DNA of 7,596 nucleotides from assembly GCA_943913625.1 (NCBI GenBank), contig CALTYW010000109.1, positions 1 to 7,596 on the forward strand, read 5' to 3'. Below are positions 1 through 2,912 of the stretch, piece by piece. The notes beneath the pieces were generated by a model. That model was not told the DNA's origin. It ran no database searches and was given only the letters and a program-made list of their open reading frames with translations. The stretch comes from an uncultured Campylobacter sp. Lineage in GTDB: Bacteria; Actinomycetota; Actinomycetes; Mycobacteriales; Mycobacteriaceae. Numbering within the stretch: position 1 is the first letter of the stretch; each line of letters opens with the position of its first letter. The position numbers were made by a program, and so were the translations under genes.

Positions 1-64
1 AAGCAGGCGCCCGCGACGGCACGGCTGACGAGTGGTCTCAGCCTCACCCGCTTTGTTCGTTTAT

Positions 65-91
65 TTGGCACTCGATTGGGGTGAGTGCCAA
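65..91. promoter_or_regulatory. CIRCE operator 1 (HrcA-binding site)
   Basis: TTGGCACTC (65-73) and GAGTGCCAA (83-91) form a perfect 9-bp inverted repeat separated by exactly nine bases. The CIRCE consensus is TTAGCACTC-N9-GAGTGCTAA, so each arm differs at one position and the changes compensate. T64 and A92 extend the symmetry by one pair. HrcA is the repressor known to bind CIRCE at chaperonin and dnaK genes. The exact symmetry and spacing make chance very unlikely. Confidence 0.88.
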
Positions 92-96
92 AGCCA

Positions 97-125
97 TTTT
101 TAGCACTCTGCAGGGTTGAGTGCAA
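97..125 (-). promoter_or_regulatory. Leftward promoter embedded in CIRCE 2, probably for a chaperonin gene outside the window
   Basis: On the minus strand, TTGCAC (125-120) is followed after exactly 17 bases by TAAAAA (102-97), a plausible sigma-A promoter with a start near position 90. The -35 lies in one arm of CIRCE 2 and the -10 overlaps the end of the other arm. As I remember them, actinobacterial groES/groEL promoters use this same layout (TTGCACTC, nine bases, GAGTGCTAA then A-rich). CIRCE 1 would sit at the 5' end of the transcript. No convincing start codon or Shine-Dalgarno lies in 1-64 on this strand; a GTG at 47-45 has no ribosome-binding site. The gene should therefore begin left of the window. 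groEL or groES is an inference from the operators, since no coding sequence is visible. Confidence 0.55.
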
Positions 126-126
126 G
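100..126. promoter_or_regulatory. CIRCE operator 2 (HrcA-binding site)
   Basis: The left arm TTAGCACTC (100-108) matches the CIRCE consensus exactly. After nine bases the right arm GAGTGCAAG (118-126) matches seven of nine positions. It begins 35 bp after CIRCE 1, so the two operators are tandem. The imperfect right arm creates the TTGCAC -35 box of the leftward promoter, which explains its deviation. Its last bases also form an AAGGAG string (124-129), but the ATG at 133 opens only five codons and is probably not a gene. Confidence 0.85.
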
Positions 127-134
127 GAGCGCAT

Positions 135-163
135 GTCCGGCGATGAGTAGCATCGGCTAAAGT
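135..163 (+). promoter_or_regulatory. Candidate promoter for the dipeptidase gene
   Basis: TAAAGT at 158-163 fits the corynebacterial -10 pattern (TA at the start, T at the end) and would start transcription near 170. That leaves a leader of about 23 bases containing the Shine-Dalgarno AGGGAGG (181-187). No good -35 hexamer lies 16-18 bases upstream, although -35 boxes are often weak in corynebacteria. If this is the real promoter, the dipeptidase lies beyond the CIRCE pair and need not be under HrcA. Confidence 0.3.
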
Positions 164-192
164 CCCCACACCACCACCTGAGGGAGGCCCCG

Positions 193-1659
193 ATGAACTC
201 ACCGGTTGCTCGAGATCCCGACTCAAATCCCTTCCTGATGCTCCACCAGATGGTTACCGAAGCGGACGCGAATGTGGACTTGGTGCTGCCGCCCCGCGTT
301 ACCATTGGGCACATGACCGATTTCAACTTGAACCCCAACCGCGAACGCATCTTCAACGAGTTGCACGAGATCATTTCGTACCACTCCCCGCACTCCACTC
401 CCGCCTTGAAGGAGGAGCACGAGAAGGCGGCGCAGTGGTGCGTCGCAAAGCTTGAAGAGCTCGGGCTCGACGTCACCCGCCACGAAACCGTCGACGACGC
501 CGACACCATCATCGGCGTGAAGGAGCCGGTGGGCGACGCCCCGACCGTGCTGCTGTACTCGCACTACGACGTCGTGCCGGCGCAGAACCCGGCGGCGTGG
601 ACGCACGACCCGCTTGACCTGCAGGAGCGCGACGGCCGCTGGTACGGCCGCGGCGCGTCCGACTGCAAGGGCAACATCGTTATGCACCTCGAAGCGCTGC
701 GCATGGTGCAGGAAAACGGCGGCACCGACCTTGGCCTGAAGGTCGTCCTCGAGGGCTCGGAGGAGCTCGGCGGCGAGGACGGGCTGGGCAAGCTTATCGA
801 CGCCAACCCGGACCTCTTCACGGCCGACGTCATCATGATCGGCGACGGCGGCAACGTGGCCGTCGGCGTGCCCACCCTGACCACGCACCTGCGCGGCGGC
901 GCCCAGGTGGTCATCAACGTTGAAACCCTCTCCGGCCCGGTCCACTCCGGCGGCTTCGGCGGCGCGGCACCGGACGCGGCCCATGCGCTGATCCGCATCA
1001 TCGGCTCGCTGTTCGACGAGCACGGGCGCACGACTATCGACGGCGTCGACTGCACCGCCAAGTGGGAGGGCGACCCGTACGACCGCGAGGCCTTCCGCAA
1101 AGACGCGAAGGTGCTCGACGGCGTGCAGCTTCTGGGCACCGTCGACGACGAGCCGGCAGACATGGTGTGGGCGCGCCCGGCCATTACGGTCATCGGCTTC
1201 GACTCGGTGCCGGTTGCTGAGGCCTCCAACATCGTGAACCCGACGGCGTCGGCGATCCTAAACGTGCGCGTCCCTGCACCGCAGGACGCCGGCGAGGTCG
1301 CGGAGAAGGTGAAAGAGCACGTCCTCGCTCACACGCCGTGGGGCGCGAAGGTGGATGTCGAGATCAAGGGCATCAACCAGCCGTTCATGACCGACCCCAA
1401 CGGCCCTGCGATGGAAGCATTCGGGCAGGCGCTTGTCGACGCTTACGACGAAGCCCAAGAGATCACCATCGTCGGCACCGGCGGCTCCATCCCGCTGACC
1501 GTGACGCTGCAGAAGCACTTCCCCGACGCCGAGTTCGCCCTCTACGGCGTTGCCGACCCGCAGGCAGGCATCCACGGCGTGGACGAGTCGGTGGACCCGA
1601 CGGAGATCGAAAACGTCGCGATCGCAGAGGCGAAGTTCCTGCTCACCTACGGTAAGTAA
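193..1659 (+). CDS. M20 family metallopeptidase (dipeptidase)
   Basis: This 488-residue protein is a zinc-dependent exopeptidase of the M20/M25/M40 family, probably a cytoplasmic dipeptidase that splits short peptides. The expected active-site set is present in order: HYDVVPA (124-130, metal ligand His124 and catalytic Asp126), YGRGASDCKGN (151-161, bridging Asp157), EGSEELGG (187-194, Glu190/Glu191 as catalytic base and ligand), GDGGN (217-221, Asp218) and GIHGVDESV (459-467, His461). VHSGGFGG (250-257) is the usual lid-domain histidine motif. There is no signal peptide or membrane segment. The start at 193 is supported by AGGGAGG five bases upstream, but family similarity begins near residue 48, leaving about 40 unexplained residues with less GC-biased codons. 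Met41 (ATG 313) is an alternative start that would give 448 residues, close to the usual length; TACCAT at 300-305 could be a -10 for a leaderless transcript there. The substrate cannot be read from sequence. Confidence 0.93.
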   Translation: MNSPVARDPDSNPFLMLHQMVTEADANVDLVLPPRVTIGHMTDFNLNPNRERIFNELHEIISYHSPHSTPALKEEHEKAAQWCVAKLEELGLDVTRHETVDDADTIIGVKEPVGDAPTVLLYSHYDVVPAQNPAAWTHDPLDLQERDGRWYGRGASDCKGNIVMHLEALRMVQENGGTDLGLKVVLEGSEELGGEDGLGKLIDANPDLFTADVIMIGDGGNVAVGVPTLTTHLRGGAQVVINVETLSGPVHSGGFGGAAPDAAHALIRIIGSLFDEHGRTTIDGVDCTAKWEGDPYDREAFRKDAKVLDGVQLLGTVDDEPADMVWARPAITVIGFDSVPVAEASNIVNPTASAILNVRVPAPQDAGEVAEKVKEHVLAHTPWGAKVDVEIKGINQPFMTDPNGPAMEAFGQALVDAYDEAQEITIVGTGGSIPLTVTLQKHFPDAEFALYGVADPQAGIHGVDESVDPTEIENVAIAEAKFLLTYGK

Positions 1660-1676
1660 GGTTTCGGACTATTTCC

Positions 1677-1703
1677 GGCCCGCCCTTCGAGGCGGGCCTT
1701 TTT
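1677..1703 (+). terminator. Rho-independent terminator of the dipeptidase gene
   Basis: GGCCCGCC (1677-1684) pairs perfectly with GGCGGGCC (1691-1698) across a six-base loop, followed at once by five T residues (1699-1703). It starts 18 bases after the dipeptidase stop codon. It should isolate the dipeptidase transcript from the promoter at 1736. Confidence 0.95.
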
Positions 1704-1735
1704 CGCACCCGAGAGCGGAATTTTCTAAGAATGTG

Positions 1736-1764
1736 TTGCACATCACTGTGAGGCGGGTTACAGT
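1736..1764 (+). promoter_or_regulatory. Sigma-A promoter of the LeuA-domain gene and its leader ORF
   Basis: TTGCAC (1736-1741) and TACAGT (1759-1764) are separated by exactly 17 bases, a good vegetative promoter just downstream of the terminator. The expected start is 1770-1773, which coincides with a GTG codon at 1772. The transcript would therefore begin at or next to the leader ORF start, a leaderless arrangement common in actinobacteria. Confidence 0.65.
1747..1762. promoter_or_regulatory. GlxR/CRP-like operator between -35 and -10
   Basis: TGTGA-GGCGGG-TTACA differs from the CRP/GlxR consensus TGTGA-N6-TCACA at one base. It lies in the spacer and over the first part of the -10, where a bound regulator should block RNA polymerase. 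A wider inverted repeat, CACTGT (1744-1749) and ACAGTG (1760-1765), surrounds it. GlxR is the global cAMP-binding regulator of corynebacteria; its role here is inferred from the pattern and position only. Confidence 0.5.
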
Positions 1765-1771
1765 GTGACTC

Positions 1772-1840
1772 GTGATCCAGAACACACTCCTTGCACTAGT
1801 GGTACGCCGAGTACCCAGGGCTACGTACCCCGCCGCGTAA
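1772..1840 (+). CDS. Putative leaderless leader peptide, 22 codons
   Basis: A GTG at the predicted transcription start opens 22 codons ending in TAA (1838-1840). The peptide reads (M)IQNTLLALVVRR and then VPRATYPAA. The middle is rich in branched-chain residues: Ile2, Leu6, Leu7, Leu9, Val10, Val11 and Val14. It uses codons that are unusual in high-GC genomes (CTA, two GTA, CGA, AGG). Codons 6-8 (CTC CTT GCA) contain the sequence complementary to the Shine-Dalgarno of the following gene. There is no room for a Shine-Dalgarno of its own, so initiation would have to be leaderless. The peptide is probably a regulatory read-out rather than a functional product. The ORF is short enough to arise by chance; its position and anti-Shine-Dalgarno content are the main support. 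Confidence 0.45.
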   Translation: MIQNTLLALVVRRVPRATYPAA

Positions 1841-1916
1841 ACCGACCCCGCGGCGTGCGGAAGTAGTCGTTAGCACCCCAGCACAGGGTCGAGCCCCATC
1901 CCACCCACGCAAGGAG
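1787..1916 (+). promoter_or_regulatory. Candidate translational attenuator: leader codons pair with the downstream Shine-Dalgarno
   Basis: CTCCTTGC (1787-1794), inside the leader ORF, is an exact 8-base reverse complement of GCAAGGAG (1909-1916), which includes the Shine-Dalgarno of the gene at 1924. Paired, this would hide the ribosome-binding site. A ribosome on codons 6-8 (Leu-Leu-Ala) would cover the inhibitory strand and free it. Other possible helices nest inside: GGTAC (1801-1805) can pair with GTACC at 1811-1815 or 1825-1829, and a 7-bp hairpin spans 1831-1855. No T-run follows any hairpin, so control of translation is more likely than transcription termination. The mechanism is inferred; the complementarity is seen directly. 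Confidence 0.5.
1831..1855 (+). repeat. Hairpin enclosing the leader ORF stop codon
   Basis: CGCCGCG (1831-1837) pairs perfectly with CGCGGCG (1849-1855) around an 11-base loop whose first three bases are the TAA stop of the leader ORF. A terminating ribosome would therefore disrupt it. It lacks a following T-run and is not an intrinsic terminator. Confidence 0.6.
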
Positions 1917-1923
1917 CCACCCC

Positions 1924-2514
1924 ATGTTCACCCAGACCCGCACCGCAACGAAGACCGCCACCGACTACAACGCCGCGTTCAACTCGGTCGAGGCGATCCG
2001 TCATACCGTCCGCCCGGCAGCACCCGCCGCCCCGCAGTACTCCGAGCTGCCGGAGGATCTCCGCCGCATCGAGATTGACAGGACACTCCCCCGCGAGCTC
2101 CGCGAAGCCGCCCGCGACATGGATTGGGGCCTGTTCATGGCCACCTTCGCGCCGGAGCCAACCTTGAGCGTCACCCTCGAGGCGGAGGAGAAGATCAACT
2201 GGGTGCTGAGTGAGTACCACTTCGACGTCCACGCCACGCCCAAGACCCGGGCTGCCCGCCACACCTCCGAGACCGTTGATGCGTCGGGCCCGATCCGCGC
2301 TATCGGCGAGGCACTGAACCGCCACAACCGCTACGTCGAGATCCTCTCGTTCCACCAGGCCGAGATCTTCGGCCAGTCGCTGACCATGCTGAAGGTTGGC
2401 CACTCGGAGCGGCACACGCGCATCTACTGGGCAATCGGCTTCGGCGCCACGCCGGCAGACTCAGCGGCGGCTGCCATGTCTGCGGGTGCGCAGCGGGTTC
2501 ACGGCAACATGTAG
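1924..2514 (+). CDS. Stand-alone LeuA allosteric-domain-like protein
   Basis: This 196-residue protein resembles the C-terminal third of 2-isopropylmalate synthase, the first enzyme of leucine biosynthesis, with no catalytic TIM barrel. Compared with remembered Corynebacterium and Mycobacterium LeuA, LPREL (55-59) and DWGLFMATFAPE (67-78) match the linker region (IPRSMQ and MWDIFATEYL). Residues 117-192 match the leucine-binding allosteric domain: SGPIRAIGEAL (121-131) against NGPLAAYANAL, VEIL (138-141), WAIGFG (169-174) against WGVGIA, and SAAAAMSAGAQR (180-191) against ASLKAVTSAVNR. The first 40 residues are probably disordered and rich in Ala, Pro and Thr. The aligned Gly-Asn-Gly-Pro motif is only partly kept (Ala-Ser-Gly-Pro), so leucine binding is uncertain. 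It could bind LeuA subunits, sense a branched-chain amino acid, or be a diverged remnant. The start has AAGGAG (1911-1916) seven bases upstream. No catalytic activity is expected. Domain assignment is fairly secure; function is unknown. Confidence 0.85.
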   Translation: MFTQTRTATKTATDYNAAFNSVEAIRHTVRPAAPAAPQYSELPEDLRRIEIDRTLPRELREAARDMDWGLFMATFAPEPTLSVTLEAEEKINWVLSEYHFDVHATPKTRAARHTSETVDASGPIRAIGEALNRHNRYVEILSFHQAEIFGQSLTMLKVGHSERHTRIYWAIGFGATPADSAAAAMSAGAQRVHGNM

Positions 2515-2536
2515 CGGCGCTGGGGCGGCACTGGAG

Positions 2537-2571
2537 GCCCGTGCGTGAACATTCACGCAGTTTGGACGGGC
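2537..2571 (+). terminator. Bulged hairpin after the LeuA-domain gene, possible terminator or operator
   Basis: GCCCGT (2537-2542) pairs with ACGGGC (2566-2571). Directly inside, GCGTGA (2543-2548) pairs with TCACGC (2553-2558) over a four-base loop, leaving a seven-base bulge on the 3' side. As DNA, 2542-2559 is a perfect palindrome with 8-bp arms, TGCGTGAA and TTCACGCA, two bases apart. It begins 22 bases after the stop codon, a terminator position, but lacks a T-run. It could equally be a protein-binding site. Confidence 0.45.
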
Positions 2572-2574
2572 GCC

Positions 2575-2594
2575 CAGGTATAAACCTGCAGGTT
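2575..2594. repeat. Overlapping palindromes with three CAGGT half-sites
   Basis: CAGGT (2575-2579), ACCTG (2584-2588) and CAGGT (2589-2593) form two overlapping inverted repeats. The first has a four-base spacer (ATAA). The second is the perfect 12-bp palindrome AACCTGCAGGTT (2583-2594). The pattern suggests an operator for a dimeric regulator, but it matches no corynebacterial operator I can name. The DtxR spacing does not fit. Confidence 0.4.
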
Positions 2595-2786
2595 GTGAGG
2601 GTATGCGTCGATAAGCATGCGAAATTGTTCACGCCCCGCACAAAAACCCCGCCCAAAACGACTGACTGTCGCGACCGGCGGGAAATCTGTAACATGTCTC
2701 TCGTTGGCCGCGCCTCTGACACTGCCCGCCACGAAGGGCTGGCACCGTGGACGCTGACGCGCCTTATTAATTTGTCTCTTTTTCTG

Positions 2787-2814
2787 TTTTTCTAGGCAGA
2801 TTCGCAAGTTTAAT
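2787..2814 (+). promoter_or_regulatory. Candidate mrp operon promoter
   Basis: TTTAAT at 2809-2814 is a good -10 hexamer by composition and would start transcription near 2821, giving a leader of about 92 bases before mrpA. The region 17 bases upstream is only T-rich (2785-2792) and has no proper -35. The overlapping TACGGT (2814-2819) is an alternative -10. It is assigned mainly because it is the most AT-rich point before the operon. Confidence 0.3.
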
Positions 2815-2912
2815 ACGGTGTAGTTCACTCCCTGCTCAGGCACACACCTGGAGCCCGTTTGCTGGTTCGGCCCGCCACCCGACCGCCTACGCATTAAGGA
2901 GGGCTGCAGACC

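Larger units (their letters stand above)
2515..2912. other. Gene-free control region upstream of the Mrp operon
   Basis: This 398-base interval shows no convincing gene on either strand. It holds the bulged hairpin (2537-2571), a cluster of CAGGT/ACCTG half-sites (2575-2594), a stretch of about 115 bases without recognisable motifs apart from an ATGCG direct repeat (2603-2607, 2617-2621), a possible structured segment (2706-2763), a T-rich tract (2764-2793) and the probable mrpA promoter. No match to a riboswitch class I know by sequence was recognised. The mrpA Shine-Dalgarno AAGGAGGG lies at 2896-2903. Confidence 0.6.

Noticed and set aside
133..150. Five-codon ORF (MSGDE) with AAGGAG three bases upstream, overlapping CIRCE 2
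   Set aside because: Too short, spacing is tight, and the AAGGAG arises from the CIRCE arm; no sign of function.
65..192. Reading the CIRCE pair as the promoter of the dipeptidase
   Set aside because: No good rightward -35/-10 pair overlaps the operators, while a textbook leftward promoter does. Kept only as an open possibility in findings.
223..1023. Long minus-strand ORF opposite the dipeptidase (266 codons)
   Set aside because: Antisense shadow of a gene with intact catalytic motifs; low-complexity Val/Arg/His composition.
1870..2415. Minus-strand ORF of 181 codons opposite the LeuA-domain gene
   Set aside because: The plus-strand frame has a recognisable domain, a Shine-Dalgarno and a promoter; this frame has none.
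2575..2594. DtxR (iron) box
   Set aside because: AGGT/ACCT half-sites are present but separated by four bases, not the seven expected for a DtxR box.
2694..2795. 33-codon ORF starting at ATG 2694 and ending in a hydrophobic Leu/Phe stretch
   Set aside because: No proper Shine-Dalgarno, and the hydrophobic end is just translation of the T-rich tract. The longer GTG version from 2541 starts inside a palindrome and is no better.
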